The notes under the pieces are model-generated. The model worked only from the letters and a program-made list of their open reading frames with translations. It searched no databases and was not told the DNA's origin. A program made the translations under genes and the position numbers. Below are positions 17,251 through 28,444 of a stretch of DNA of 64,000 nucleotides, piece by piece (the first letter of the stretch is position 1; every line of letters begins with the position of its first letter). The stretch covers positions 71,041-135,040 of the forward strand of contig NZ_LQBK01000002.1 in assembly GCF_001483755.1 (NCBI RefSeq), given 5' to 3'. The stretch comes from Kocuria rosea subsp. polaris. Lineage in GTDB: Bacteria; Actinomycetota; Actinomycetes; Actinomycetales; Micrococcaceae.

Positions 17251-18194
17251 GCGAGCAGCCGGGCCCCGCCGCGGAGCCGTACCGTCCCCACGTGGCGCTG
17301 TCCACCAGCTCCCTCTATCCGCTCGGGGTCCCGGAGACCTTCGAGGCCGCCGTGGAGCTGGGCTACGACAGCGTGGAGGTGCTCGTCACGCACGAGCGGA
17401 TGAGCCAGCTCACCCACCAGCTGCAGGACCTCGTGCAGCGCCACCAGCTCCCCATCTCGACCATCCACGCGCCCACCCTGCTGCTCACCCAGCAGGTGTG
17501 GGGCAAGTCCTGGACCAAGATCCAGATGGCCGCCGCCCTCACCGAGCAGGTGGGCGCGGAGGTCGTCGTGGTCCACCCGCCCTTCCGCTGGCAGCGCCGG
17601 TACGCCGCGAACTTCGTGGAGGGCGTGCGGGTGGTCTCCCAGGCCACGGGCGTGAAGATCTCCGTGGAGAACATGTACCCCTGGCGGGTCCGCGGCCGCG
17701 ACACCGTGGTCTACGCCCCCCACTACAGCCCGCTGGGCCAGGACTACGACTGGGTGACGTGGGACTTCTCGCACGCCGCGACCGCCCGGATGGACTCCCT
17801 GGCCGCCATCCAGGAGCTGGGCCCCCGGCTCGGCCACGTGCACCTGACCGACGGCTCGGGCGAGACCACGGCCGACGAGCACCTGCTCCCCGGCCACGGC
17901 GTCCAGCCGGTGGCCGAGTCCCTCCGGTACCTCGCCTCCACCCGGTGGCAGGGCATCATCGGGGTCGAGGTCTCGACCCGCCGCTCGAAGAGCCCCGAGG
18001 AGCGAACCCAGTGGCTCGCGGAGTCCCTCGAGTTCGCCCGCCGGCACACGAGCCTGTCCGACGACGCCGACAGCTCCGCCGAGCCCGGCAGCACTGTCGA
18101 GCCCGGCGGCACCGGGAGCCCTGCCGGCTCGGGCGGCACCGGGAGCCCTGCCGGCGCCGACAGCGCCGGGGCCACCGAGGTCGGCGACGGCTGA
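17247..18194 (+). CDS. Sugar phosphate isomerase/epimerase-like TIM-barrel protein
   Basis: A 315-residue member of the xylose isomerase-like/AP endonuclease family 2 superfamily. Core elements are VELGYDSVEVLV, TIHAPTLLL, VVVHPPFRWQ, KISVENMYPW, TWDFSHAATA, HVHLTDGSG and GVEVSTRRS, which contain the usual His, Glu and Asp metal ligands. The substrate is unknown. It is translationally coupled to the Ppx gene and is followed by proC. The last 45 residues are a low-complexity Ser/Gly/Pro/Ala tail that includes a duplicated TGSPAG block (DNA repeat near 18107-18155). Confidence 0.8.
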   Translation: MSEQPGPAAEPYRPHVALSTSSLYPLGVPETFEAAVELGYDSVEVLVTHERMSQLTHQLQDLVQRHQLPISTIHAPTLLLTQQVWGKSWTKIQMAAALTEQVGAEVVVVHPPFRWQRRYAANFVEGVRVVSQATGVKISVENMYPWRVRGRDTVVYAPHYSPLGQDYDWVTWDFSHAATARMDSLAAIQELGPRLGHVHLTDGSGETTADEHLLPGHGVQPVAESLRYLASTRWQGIIGVEVSTRRSKSPEERTQWLAESLEFARRHTSLSDDADSSAEPGSTVEPGGTGSPAGSGGTGSPAGADSAGATEVGDG

Positions 18195-18240
18195 CCGCCG
18201 GGGCCCCACCGGCCCGAGCCCACCGCTCCGCCCGCGCCGC

Positions 18241-18280
18241 CCGACCGTTCCAGTCCGACCGTTCCCGTTCCACCGTTCCA
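18241..18280 (+). repeat. Short CGTTCC-type repeats before proC
   Basis: CCGACCGTTCC occurs at 18241-18251 and 18255-18265, followed by CGTTCCA at 18266-18272 and 18274-18280. The function, if any, is unknown; the block ends 29 nt before the proC start. Confidence 0.6.
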
Positions 18281-18309
18281 CTGCCACCGATGAGAGGACC
18301 TCACCGACC

Positions 18310-19143
18310 ATGACTCCTGTGCTCGCCTTCCTGGGCTGCGGCTCCATGAACGGATCCATCCTGCGGGGGGTGCTGGCCTCCGGCGTGCCCGTCGACCGGA
18401 TCCGGGCCACCGTCCGCTCCGAGGAGAGCGCGCGCCGGCTCGAGGACGAGACGGGCGTGCGGCCCTACGTCACCGGCGAGGACCCCGAGGCGAACCGGCG
18501 GGCCGCGCAGGAGGCGGACGTCGTGCTGCTCGGGGTGAAGCCCGTCGGCATCCTCGAGCTCGCCCGCGAGATCGCCCCCGCGCTGCGCCCCGGCACGGTC
18601 GTGGCGTCGGTGGCCGCGGGGATCTCCGTCGGCGCCCTAGAGCGCGCCCTCCCCGCCGGCCAGCCGGTGGTGCGCACGATGCCGAACACGCCCTCCAGCG
18701 TGGGCCGCGGGGTCGTCTCGGTGACCCCGGGCAGCGCCACCGCCCCGGAGCAGACGGAGGCCGTGCGCCGGGTGCTCGAGGCCGTGGGCACCGTGGTCGA
18801 GGTCCCCGAGGAGCAGGTGGACGCCGTGACCGGGGTCTCGGGCTCCGGGCCCGCCTACGTGTTCCTGCTGGCCGAGGCCATGCAGCACGCGGGGGAGCGG
18901 ATGGGGCTGTCGCCGGACGTGGCCCGGGTGCTCGCGAAGGAGACCGTCTCCGGGGCCGGGGAGCTGCTGCGCCCCGCGGAGGCCGACCCCGCGGCCCTGC
19001 GCAAGGCGGTCACCAGCCCCAAGGGCACCACGGACCGGGCCATCACGACCTTCCAGGAGAACGGTTTCGAGGACCTCGTCGCCTCCGCCGCCCGCGCCTC
19101 CGCGGACCGCTCGGCGGAACTCACGCGCGAGTTCAGCGACTGA
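18310..19143 (+). CDS. proC: Pyrroline-5-carboxylate reductase
   Basis: A 277-residue cytoplasmic enzyme that reduces 1-pyrroline-5-carboxylate to proline using NAD(P)H. The N-terminal Rossmann motif is FLGCGSMNGSILRGVL (usually GxGxMG; here C-G-S-M). Family blocks VRTMPNTPSSVGRG, GSGPAYVFLLAEAM and TSPKGTTDRAITTF are all present. The length is normal. A GAGGAC site precedes the ATG. Final step of proline synthesis; gdhA, which makes glutamate, lies 4 kb downstream. Confidence 0.95.
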   Translation: MTPVLAFLGCGSMNGSILRGVLASGVPVDRIRATVRSEESARRLEDETGVRPYVTGEDPEANRRAAQEADVVLLGVKPVGILELAREIAPALRPGTVVASVAAGISVGALERALPAGQPVVRTMPNTPSSVGRGVVSVTPGSATAPEQTEAVRRVLEAVGTVVEVPEEQVDAVTGVSGSGPAYVFLLAEAMQHAGERMGLSPDVARVLAKETVSGAGELLRPAEADPAALRKAVTSPKGTTDRAITTFQENGFEDLVASAARASADRSAELTREFSD

Positions 19144-19167
19144 GCCGGCGCCGCGGGGACCCCGGGA

Positions 19168-19836
19168 TCAGGGGCGGGCCGCGAAGCGCTCCAGCAGGTC
19201 CACGTGCCCCGAGACGATCAGCAGGTCGCGCGAGGTGACCTTGGTGTCGGGGCGGGCGTAGGTGAAGTCCTCGCCCGGGGACTTCACGCCCACCACGGTC
19301 ACGCCGTACTTCGAGCGGACGTTGGAGTCGCCCAGCGTGAAGCCCTGCACCTCCCGCGGCGGATACATCTTGACGATCGCGAAGTCGTCGTCGAACTCGA
19401 TGTAGTCCAGCAGCCGGCCCGAGACGAGGTGCGCCGTGCGCCGCCCCGCGTCCGCCTCGGGGAAGATCACGTGGTGCGCCCCGATGCGGGAGAGGATCTT
19501 GCCGTGCGAGGGCGTGATGGCCTTCGCCCAGATCCGGCTCACGCCGAGGTCCACGAGGTTCGCCGTGATCAGCACGCTCGACTCGATGGACGTGCCGACG
19601 CCCACCACGGCCGAGTCGAACTCGGCCGCCCCCAGCTGGCGCAGGGCGTCGATGTCGGTGGCCTCGGCCTCGACCACGTGCGTGAGCTGCCCCGAGAGCT
19701 TCTGGACGAGCTGGGCGTCCCGCTCCACCCCCAGGACCTCCCGGCCCTGGCGGGCCAGCTGGAGCGCGGTGGCCGTGCCGAAGCGGCCGAGGCCGATCAC
19801 GAGCACGGGGACGCTGTGGGACGAACGGTCAGCCAA
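19168..19836 (-). CDS. ktrA: Potassium channel regulatory subunit, KtrA/TrkA type
   Basis: A 222-residue peripheral membrane protein with an N-terminal RCK_N nucleotide-binding domain (GLGRFGTATALQLARQG) and a C-terminal RCK_C domain (about residues 140-220). A single RCK repeat is the KtrA form, not the double TrkA of E. coli. The only fitting start is a TTG at 19834-19836, which overlaps the end of the KtrB-like gene by 8 nt and has GAGGAAAGG upstream. It gates the adjacent transporter in response to nucleotides and possibly c-di-AMP (known for the family). Confidence 0.88.
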   Translation of the reverse strand: MADRSSHSVPVLVIGLGRFGTATALQLARQGREVLGVERDAQLVQKLSGQLTHVVEAEATDIDALRQLGAAEFDSAVVGVGTSIESSVLITANLVDLGVSRIWAKAITPSHGKILSRIGAHHVIFPEADAGRRTAHLVSGRLLDYIEFDDDFAIVKMYPPREVQGFTLGDSNVRSKYGVTVVGVKSPGEDFTYARPDTKVTSRDLLIVSGHVDLLERFAARP

Positions 19837-21241
19837 TGATGGGCCTTTCCTCGGGGTACTTGTACAGGCGCCGGCGCGAGCGCAGCGCCAGGGCGGCGGC
19901 CACGGTGGTGATGCCGATGCGCCCGACGAACATGGTCGCCGCGAGCACGTACTTGCCCTCCGGCGGAAGCTCCGCGGACAGGCCCACGCTCAGCCCGCAC
20001 GTGGCGTAGGCCGAGATCACCTCGAAGAGCACCCGGTCCAGGGGCGCGTCCGAGACGGCCAGCAGGATCCCGCAGGCCACCAGCACGATCGTGGCCCCCA
20101 TCATGGTGACCGAGATCGCGATCCGCAACGCCTCCTCGGGGATGGTGCGGTAGAACGCGATGACGGACCGGTCGCCGCGGGCCTCGGCCAGGACCGCGAG
20201 GAACAGGACGGCGAGCGTGGTGACCTTGATGCCGCCGGCCGTGGACGCCGAGCCGCCGCCCGCGAACATCATGGCGTCCGTCATCAGCAGGGTCTGCGGC
20301 AGCTCGCTGTTGGTGTCCACGAGGGCGAAGCCCCCGGAGCGCATGTTGACCGAGGAGAAGAACCCGTTGAAGATCTTCTCGCCCACGGGGAGGTCCCGCA
20401 GCGTCCCCGGGTTGGACCACTCGAACGCGGTGTACATGATCCAGGCCAGCACGAGCAGCGCCGTCGTGGTCGTCACGGTGAGCTTCGTGTTGAGGTTCCA
20501 CCGGGTGAACCGCAGCCCGACCTGCCGCACCACCAGGATCACGGGGAAGCCCAGGGAGCCGATGAACACCCCGAGGGCGATGGGCACGACGATCAGCCAC
20601 GCCGTGGTGTAGGGCCCGAGGCCGGCCTCGTTGGGCACGAAGCCGCCGTTGTTGAACGCCGAGATCGCGTAGAAGACGCCCTGCCACAGGGCCAGGAGGA
20701 ACGGCTCGCCCTCGACGAGGAAGCCGACCGTGAGGACGGCGGCGAGCACCGCCTCGATGCTCACGGACGTCAGCACGATGATCTGCAGGAGCGAGCCGAC
20801 CTCGCCGAGCCGCCCGATGTTGAGCGCCTCCTGCGTCAGCAGCCGCGAGCGGAGACCGAGCTTGCGGCCCACGGCGAGCGCCAGGATCGACGTCATCGTC
20901 AGGGTGCCCAGCCCGCCGATCTGCATCGCGACCATGATCACGAACTGCCCGAAGAAGGACCAGTTCGCACCGGTGGGGACCGTGGTCAGGCCCGTCACGG
21001 TGACGGCCGACGTCGCCGTGAACACGGCGTCCTCCAGCGACGTCTCGATCCCGGGGGCGGACGAGACCGGCAGCCACAGCAGCAGGGAGAAGGCGGCGAC
21101 CACGACGGCGAAGACGATGAGCGCCAGCCGCGCCGGGGAGGACGCCGCGATCCGGTCCACGAGGTCGCGCAGCGAGGTGAGCAGCCAGAACCGGCCGCGC
21201 TCCTCCGGGCGGATCCAGGAACCGCGCTGCAGGTTGCTCAC
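19829..21241 (-). CDS. ktrB: Potassium transporter pore subunit, KtrB/TrkH type
   Basis: A 470-residue membrane protein of the TrkH/KtrB superfamily with four repeats of membrane-pore-membrane. Pore-loop stretches include TSAVTVTGLTTV, SAFNNGGF, SVNMRSGGFALVD and SAYATCGLSVGLS, each with the selectivity glycine. The frame is open upstream, but the GTG at 21239-21241 has GGAGGAGG directly before it and gives a sensible cytoplasmic N terminus. Together with the overlapping ktrA it forms a sodium-dependent potassium uptake system. Confidence 0.9.
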   Translation of the reverse strand: MSNLQRGSWIRPEERGRFWLLTSLRDLVDRIAASSPARLALIVFAVVVAAFSLLLWLPVSSAPGIETSLEDAVFTATSAVTVTGLTTVPTGANWSFFGQFVIMVAMQIGGLGTLTMTSILALAVGRKLGLRSRLLTQEALNIGRLGEVGSLLQIIVLTSVSIEAVLAAVLTVGFLVEGEPFLLALWQGVFYAISAFNNGGFVPNEAGLGPYTTAWLIVVPIALGVFIGSLGFPVILVVRQVGLRFTRWNLNTKLTVTTTTALLVLAWIMYTAFEWSNPGTLRDLPVGEKIFNGFFSSVNMRSGGFALVDTNSELPQTLLMTDAMMFAGGGSASTAGGIKVTTLAVLFLAVLAEARGDRSVIAFYRTIPEEALRIAISVTMMGATIVLVACGILLAVSDAPLDRVLFEVISAYATCGLSVGLSAELPPEGKYVLAATMFVGRIGITTVAAALALRSRRRLYKYPEERPIIG

Positions 21242-21398
21242 GGGTCCTCCTCCTGGTGTCCGGGCCGCCGGGGCGAGGCGGGGCGGCCCGGCGGCCGCCG
21301 CGACCGCTGACAGTATCGCACTGCCGGTCGCGCGCGGGCGTGTCGACACATAGGCGGGCGCGGGCGGGCCCCGGGACCCCGTCCGGCGTCCCGGGTGG

Positions 21399-21404
21399 TC
21401 TAAT
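21399..21404 (+). promoter_or_regulatory. -10 hexamer of a leaderless promoter
   Basis: TCTAAT matches TATAAT at five of six positions and ends 7 nt before the GTG at 21412. It overlaps the alternative ATG at 21403, which argues against that start. Confidence 0.5.
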
Positions 21405-21411
21405 GATCGGT

Positions 21412-24688
<3,277 letters not shown>

Positions 24689-24692
24689 GCCC

Positions 24693-24728
24693 CGGCCGGT
24701 CCGGGTCCCACGGGGCCCGGACCGGCCG
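24693..24728 (+). terminator. Terminator after gdhA
   Basis: A strong hairpin with a 13-bp outer stem (24693-24705 with 24716-24728) plus a few inner pairs, starting 5 nt after the gdhA stop. No T-tract, which is usual in actinobacteria. Confidence 0.65.
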
Positions 24729-24788
24729 CGGACCGCACTTCCGACACGTCCGGACCCGCGATCGCCCCACGGAGGGCCGCGGTGGTCC

Positions 24789-24794
24789 TACCCT
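24789..24794 (+). promoter_or_regulatory. -10 hexamer of a leaderless promoter
   Basis: TACCCT ends 7 nt before the ATG at 24802. A GGAG lies in between but only 3 nt from the ATG, too close to be efficient. Confidence 0.45.
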
Positions 24795-24801
24795 GGAGAC
24801 T

Positions 24802-25623
24802 ATGGCAACGCATCGGCAGGTCCTGCAGTGGCTGGAGAACGAGCTGTTCGACGGCCATCTCGTGCTGGGCCAACAACTGCCCTCGGACCGCGACCTCGCG
24901 GCCATCCACCGCGTGTCCCGCAGCACCATGCGGGAGGCGCTCAAGACCCTGGAGGCCCAGGGCATCGTGCGGCTCTTCGACGGCCCGCGCAAGTCGATCC
25001 TGCCCATGCTGGTGCGGGAGCCGGCGGCCTCCGCGGGTCCCGCGCTGCAGCTGCACATGGCCACCTCGGACTACCCGCTGCGGGACATCGTGGAGACCCG
25101 GGTGCTGCTCGAGACGTGGGCCCTGGAGCGCTCGGACCCGGAGCACCCGGCCATGGCCGAGCTGCGGGCGCTGCTCGAGCAGATGGCCCGGGACGACCTG
25201 TCCCTCAAGGAGTTCCACCACCTCGAGGTGAGCTTCCACATCGCACTGTGCAAGACCGCCGGCAACTCGGTGGTCTCGGCCCTGATGTCCTCCCTGCGGG
25301 ACTCGATCTACGAGTACACGATGGCCCTCGTGGGCCACGTGCCCCTGTGGAGCACCACCTCCGAGCGGCTGCGCGCGGAGCACCACGCCATCTACTCCGC
25401 CGTGGCGGCCGGCGACCGCCGGCTCGCGTCCCGGCTGGTGGCCGAGCACATCGAGTACCAGTACCGGGAGGCCGGGGTGGACCCCGACCAGGAGCAGCGC
25501 ACTCCGGGCCCCGCGCCGGACGCGCCCGCCGAGCTCAACCCGCCCGGCGCCGCGGCGGAGCCGCGGGAGCCCGCCGCGGACGAGCCCGGCGGCGGCCCCG
25601 CGCAGGTGCCCCGCAGCGCCTGA
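24802..25623 (+). CDS. GntR-family (FadR subfamily) transcriptional regulator
   Basis: A 273-residue regulator. Residues about 8-70 form the GntR winged helix (LPSDRDLAAIHRVSRSTMREALKTLEAQG). Residues about 90-225 form an FCD all-helical ligand domain with the metal/ligand residues expected in RVLLETWALE and AEHHAIYSAV. The last 45 residues are Pro/Glu/Ala-rich and likely disordered. The family usually senses organic acids or sugars acids; the target is unknown. It is the only gene of its unit before the bS22 gene. Confidence 0.85.
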   Translation: MATHRQVLQWLENELFDGHLVLGQQLPSDRDLAAIHRVSRSTMREALKTLEAQGIVRLFDGPRKSILPMLVREPAASAGPALQLHMATSDYPLRDIVETRVLLETWALERSDPEHPAMAELRALLEQMARDDLSLKEFHHLEVSFHIALCKTAGNSVVSALMSSLRDSIYEYTMALVGHVPLWSTTSERLRAEHHAIYSAVAAGDRRLASRLVAEHIEYQYREAGVDPDQEQRTPGPAPDAPAELNPPGAAAEPREPAADEPGGGPAQVPRSA

Positions 25624-25787
25624 GGCGTCCGCGGCCGGGCCGAATGCAGCAATTTCCCGCCGAGACGGTAGGGTGTCAGTGAACGTTTGCCCGGCTGTCA
25701 CCGTCCGCAGGCCGGCACCCCCGGTTCCCGCCTGTCGCGCGGAGCTCCCGGGGACCACCACCGAGACATGAAGATGCGAGGGATCCT

Positions 25788-25886
25788 ATGGGTTCAGTGA
25801 TCAAGAAGCGCCGCAAGCGGATGTCCAAGAAGAAGCACCGCAAGCTGCTCCGCAAGACCCGTCACCAGCGCCGCAACAAGAAGTGA
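25788..25886 (+). CDS. Small ribosomal subunit protein bS22-like peptide
   Basis: A 32-residue, extremely basic peptide beginning [20 protein letters not shown] and ending QRRNKK. It matches the AURKAIP1/COX24-type bS22 protein known as an extra small-subunit protein in mycobacterial ribosomes. The gene is too short for ordinary ORF calls but is certain from its composition, conserved start [12 protein letters not shown] and the strong terminator just behind. A weak GAGG precedes the ATG by about 6 nt. The 164 bp upstream hold a possible -10 (TAGGGT, 25669-25674). Confidence 0.92.
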   Translation: MGSVIKKRRKRMSKKKHRKLLRKTRHQRRNKK

Positions 25887-25903
25887 CCCTGCGCTGAGCG
25901 CGC

Positions 25904-25943
25904 CACCGGGGCCGCCGTCCACTCCTGGACGGCGGCCCCGGTG
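25904..25943 (+). terminator. Strong terminator after the bS22 gene
   Basis: An 18-bp perfect inverted repeat with a CTCC loop (25904-25921 with 25926-25943), beginning 17 nt after the stop codon. It is among the best hairpins in the window. Confidence 0.85.
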
Positions 25944-25970
25944 CGTTCCCGGGACGCTCCGGCGGGGTCG

Positions 25971-25976
25971 TAGCAT
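25971..25976 (+). promoter_or_regulatory. -10 hexamer of a leaderless promoter
   Basis: TAGCAT ends 6 nt before the ATG at 25983. Confidence 0.55.
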
Positions 25977-25982
25977 GGCCCC

Positions 25983-26246
25983 ATGACCCCTCCGCAGCCT
26001 CCCGCCGTGACCCTCCTCACCCGCCCGGGGTGCCACCTCTGCGAGGCCGCCCGGGAGTCCGTGGGCCGGGTCACCTCCGCGCTGGGCCTGGGCTGGGCGG
26101 AGGTCGACGTCGACACCGACCCCGAGCTGGCCCGCCGGCACGCCGAGGAGATCCCCGTGGTGCTCGTCGACGGCGTCCCGCGCGACTTCTGGCAGATCGA
26201 CGAGCGGCGCCTCGCCCGGCTGCTGCGCGAGCGCCTGGCCGGCTGA
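25983..26246 (+). CDS. Glutaredoxin-like protein (DUF836 type)
   Basis: An 87-residue thioredoxin-fold protein with a redox-active CHLC motif (RPGCHLCEAARESV, residues about 17-26) and the cis-proline region EIPVVLVDG. Such small glutaredoxin-like proteins are common beside system II cytochrome c genes in actinobacteria, where disulfide exchange is needed. It probably starts the leader region of the downstream cluster, although the histidine phosphatase gene seems to have its own promoter. Confidence 0.85.
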   Translation: MTPPQPPAVTLLTRPGCHLCEAARESVGRVTSALGLGWAEVDVDTDPELARRHAEEIPVVLVDGVPRDFWQIDERRLARLLRERLAG

Positions 26247-26282
26247 GCCGCCACCGTTTTGGGGCCCGTGCGCCCGGTCTGG

Positions 26283-26288
26283 GATCAT
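26283..26288 (+). promoter_or_regulatory. Possible -10 hexamer of a leaderless promoter
   Basis: GATCAT ends 7 nt before the ATG at 26296 and overlaps the alternative ATG at 26287. Confidence 0.35.
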
Positions 26289-26295
26289 GGGAGCC

Positions 26296-26967
26296 ATGCC
26301 CTCCTCGACGGTCCATCTGCTGCGCCACGGCCAGGTCCTCAACCCGGACCGCATCGTCTACGGCAGGATGCCCAGCTACGGCCTCACGGAGCTGGGCGCG
26401 CGCATGGCGGAGGCCGCCGCCGCGGAGCTCGCCCGCCGCGTGAACACCGGCTCGCACATCGTCCACCTCGTCTCCTCCCCGCTGCAGCGGGCGCGGGAGA
26501 CGGCCGCTCCCGTGGCCCGGGAGCTGCACCTGCCGGTGCACCCGGACGAACGCGTCATCGAGGCCCACAACCACTTCGAGGGCCTGCACGTGGACGTCCC
26601 CGAGCTGCTCAGGCCCCGGCACTGGCCGCATCTGCGCAACCCCCTGCGCCCGTCCTGGGGCGAGCCCTACCGGCAGCAGGTCGCGCGCATGGTGGAAGCC
26701 GTGCTGGACGCCGGGCGCACCGCCGTGGAGCGCGGCGGCAGCGGCGCCGAGGCCGTGCTGGTGTCCCACCAGCTGCCGATCTGGCTCACCCGGCGCTCCG
26801 CCGAGGGGCGTCCCCTGCCGCACGACCCCCGCCGGCGGCAGTGCAACCTCGCCTCCATCACGTCGCTCGTCTTCGACGACCTCGACGCCGGCCGCCCGCC
26901 CCGGGTGGTCTACACCGAGCCGGCAGCCGCCCTCTACCCAGGGGTCAACCAGCTTCCCGGTTCATAA
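26296..26967 (+). CDS. Histidine phosphatase (phosphoglycerate mutase-like) family protein
   Basis: A 223-residue enzyme with the RHG phosphohistidine motif right at the N terminus (VHLLRHGQVLNP), the second arginine in SSPLQRARETA and the late His in VLVSHQLPIW. This is the branch-1 histidine phosphatase fold; the substrate is unknown. In actinobacteria a member often stands at the head of the cytochrome c maturation genes, as here (55 nt before the TlpA-like gene). The start at 26296 is preferred on promoter spacing; 26287 would add three residues. Confidence 0.85.
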   Translation: MPSSTVHLLRHGQVLNPDRIVYGRMPSYGLTELGARMAEAAAAELARRVNTGSHIVHLVSSPLQRARETAAPVARELHLPVHPDERVIEAHNHFEGLHVDVPELLRPRHWPHLRNPLRPSWGEPYRQQVARMVEAVLDAGRTAVERGGSGAEAVLVSHQLPIWLTRRSAEGRPLPHDPRRRQCNLASITSLVFDDLDAGRPPRVVYTEPAAALYPGVNQLPGS

Positions 26968-27021
26968 TGGCCGGGCGCCGCCGCCCTCCCCGTCCCGCCC
27001 AGAGCACCAGGTGATCCGCCC

Positions 27022-27642
27022 GTGACCTCCCGCCCCTCGCCCTCCTCCCGCCCGTCCCGCCGCCGCGTGCTCTCGCTCGCGGGCCTCGGCGTCCTCGGGC
27101 TCGCCCTCGCCGGGTGCACAGAGGAGGACTCCCTGGCCCAGCAGGCGAACTCGGGGGACCAGAAGGGCTACATCGCCGGGGACGGCACGGTCTCCGAGTA
27201 CCCCGCCGCCGAGCGGGGGGAGCCGGTGCAGTTCTCCGGCACGCTCTTCGACGGCACGGCCCTCTCCGCCGCGGACCTGCGCGGGAAGCCGGCCCTGCTG
27301 AACTTCTGGTACGCCGGGTGCGCCCCGTGCCGGGTCGAGGCCCCCGACCTCCGCGAGCTCGCCGAGCGGTTCGAGGGGCAGGCCGCCTTCTACGGGGTGA
27401 ACCTGCGCGACGAGCAGGCCACCGCCCGGGCGTTCGAGCGCACCTTCGAGATCCCGTACCCCTCCTTCGAGGACAAGGACGGCGGCGTGCTCATGGCGCT
27501 GAGCGCCTACGTGCCGCCGCAGGCCGTGCCCACCACCCTCGTGCTCGACGCCCAGGGGCGGGTGGCCGCCCGCATCCTCGGCATCGCGGACCGCTCCGTG
27601 CTCGAGACCCTCCTCGAGGACACGGTGGCCGAGGCGGCATGA
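27022..27642 (+). CDS. TlpA/ResA-like thiol-disulfide oxidoreductase lipoprotein
   Basis: A 206-residue membrane-anchored thioredoxin-like protein. The N terminus has a twin-Arg-like basic stretch, a hydrophobic core and a lipobox LAGC near residue 32. The AhpC/TSA-thioredoxin fold carries the active site WYAGCAPCRVEA (CxxC near residues 97-100). ResA reduces the haem-binding cysteines of apocytochrome c outside the membrane. The GTG start is supported by the position of the signal. The stop overlaps the ccdA start (ATGA). Confidence 0.9.
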   Translation: MTSRPSPSSRPSRRRVLSLAGLGVLGLALAGCTEEDSLAQQANSGDQKGYIAGDGTVSEYPAAERGEPVQFSGTLFDGTALSAADLRGKPALLNFWYAGCAPCRVEAPDLRELAERFEGQAAFYGVNLRDEQATARAFERTFEIPYPSFEDKDGGVLMALSAYVPPQAVPTTLVLDAQGRVAARILGIADRSVLETLLEDTVAEAA

Positions 27643-28400
27643 CGGCAGGCAATCCCTTCGCCGAGATCGTCCTCGACGGCTCCCTCCTCGTCGCGCTGCC
27701 CGTGGCGCTGCTCGCGGGCCTCGTCTCCTTCGCCTCCCCGTGCGTGCTGCCCCTCGTGCCCGGCTACCTCGGCTACGTCACCGGCCTGACCGGCGCGGAC
27801 CTGCAGGAGCAGCGGCGCGGCCGCGTGCTCGCGGGGATCACGCTGTTCGTCCTCGGCTTCTCCGCCGTGTTCCTGCTGATGTCCGTGCTCCTGGCCCAGC
27901 TGGGCGCCTACGCCTGGTTCCTGGGGCAGAACTGGATCACCGTGGTCCTCGGCGCCCTCGTGATGCTCATGGGCGTCGTGTTCCTCGGCGGGTTCTCCTT
28001 CTTCCAGCGGGACCGCAAGATCGAGCGCCGCCCCCCGCCCGGGCTCTGGGGCGCCCCCCTGCTCGGCGTGACGTTCGGCCTCGGCTGGGCGCCGTGCATC
28101 GGCCCCACCTTCGCGGCCGTGCAGGCGCTCGTCTACGTGGACGGCGCCTCGACCGGCAAGGCGGCCGTCCTCACGGTCGCCTACTGCCTGGGCCTGGGCG
28201 TGCCGTTCCTGGTCCTGGCCATGGCCCTGCGCCGGGGCATGGGCGCCATGGGCGTCTTCCGCCGGCACCGCCTGGGCATCCAGCGCGCCGGGGGCGGCCT
28301 GCTCGTGCTGGTCGGCCTGCTCATGGTCACGGGCGCCTGGACCGCGTTCGTCTCGTGGGTCCAGGCCGAGCTCGTCACCGACTGGGTGATGCCGATCTGA
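27639..28400 (+). CDS. ccdA: Cytochrome c biogenesis protein CcdA
   Basis: A 253-residue membrane protein with six predicted segments. The two redox-active cysteines sit in the conserved places FASPCVLPLVPGYLGYVTGL (first segment) and GWAPCIGPTFAAV (fourth segment). CcdA carries electrons from cytoplasmic thioredoxin to ResA/TlpA. It is coupled to the TlpA gene by a 4-nt overlap and followed by resB after 44 nt. Confidence 0.95.
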   Translation: MTAGNPFAEIVLDGSLLVALPVALLAGLVSFASPCVLPLVPGYLGYVTGLTGADLQEQRRGRVLAGITLFVLGFSAVFLLMSVLLAQLGAYAWFLGQNWITVVLGALVMLMGVVFLGGFSFFQRDRKIERRPPPGLWGAPLLGVTFGLGWAPCIGPTFAAVQALVYVDGASTGKAAVLTVAYCLGLGVPFLVLAMALRRGMGAMGVFRRHRLGIQRAGGGLLVLVGLLMVTGAWTAFVSWVQAELVTDWVMPI

Positions 28401-28444
28401 GCACCTCCGAGCCCCGGCCCCGTCCCGACCGCAGAAAGGCCGGC

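Noticed and set aside
21403-21405. ATG as start of the deacetylase gene
   Set aside because: It overlaps the TCTAAT hexamer that fits a leaderless start at GTG 21412; it has no ribosome binding site.
24795-24801. GGAG before the GntR gene as ribosome binding site
   Set aside because: It is only 3 nt from the ATG; the TACCCT hexamer upstream fits the leaderless pattern better.
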